From positions 1 to 5,384 of the forward strand of contig MHEF01000040.1 in the NCBI GenBank assembly GCA_001805125.1: a stretch of 5,384 nt of DNA. Direction: 5' to 3'. The DNA comes from Nitrospirae bacterium RBG_13_39_12. GTDB lineage: Bacteria > Nitrospirota > Thermodesulfovibrionia > Thermodesulfovibrionales > SM23-35. The position numbers and the translations under genes were made by a program. The stretch's first letter is position 1. Every line of letters begins with the position of its first letter. The notes beneath the pieces were generated by a model. It was not told where the DNA came from. It saw nothing but the letters and a program-made list of their open reading frames with translations, and did not search any database. Shown here in pieces: positions 5,359 to 5,384 of the stretch.

Positions 5359-5384
5359 AGCACCCCATTCATAATAATAAAGAT

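Overview
The window is AT-rich bacterial DNA from what looks like a Gram-negative, anaerobic, respiratory organism. It holds four protein genes: a secreted multiheme cytochrome c (cut by the left edge), an ABC exporter, a secreted SUMF1/FGE-fold protein and a small secreted fibronectin-III-like protein. The cytochrome is of the kind found in Nitrospirota, Desulfobacterota (Geobacter-like) and anammox-type Planctomycetota. No taxonomic marker is present, so the assignment rests on gene content alone.

Layout. Positions 1-1126 (minus) encode 375 residues of a multiheme cytochrome with a signal peptide, six CXXCH haem sites and one CX5CH site. The coding frame is open to the left edge, but the last haem motif lies only two residues from it, so the gene probably ends just outside. 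Positions 1127-1657 contain no convincing gene. They hold a good sigma-54 (-24/-12) promoter for the cytochrome, an upstream 27-bp palindrome that could be an activator site, and a 199-bp element with long imperfect terminal inverted repeats flanked by TAA, which looks like a MITE or IS remnant. Positions 1658-3511 (minus) encode a half-size ABC exporter with a complete ATPase motif set but an unusual C-terminal tail. Positions 3512-3723 are a divergent promoter region with a 13-bp palindrome. Positions 3724-4689 (plus) encode the SUMF1/FGE-fold protein, which lacks the two catalytic cysteines of true formylglycine-generating enzymes. Positions 4771-5229 (minus) encode the FN3-like protein, with a textbook Shine-Dalgarno site and a TATAAT box. 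The last ~70 bases carry a short direct repeat that may belong to a neighbouring insertion sequence.

How the genes fit together. Three of the four products are predicted to be exported, and the fourth is a membrane exporter. The cytochrome shows the N- and C-terminal haem signatures of the OmcS/OmcE family of extracellular, filament-forming cytochromes, so the region may belong to a cell-surface electron-transfer or envelope locus. The genes are not an operon: gaps are large and orientations are mixed, so a functional link is inference. The points most worth following are the cytochrome (nanowire-type architecture, CX5CH site, sigma-54 control) and the 199-bp inverted-repeat element.
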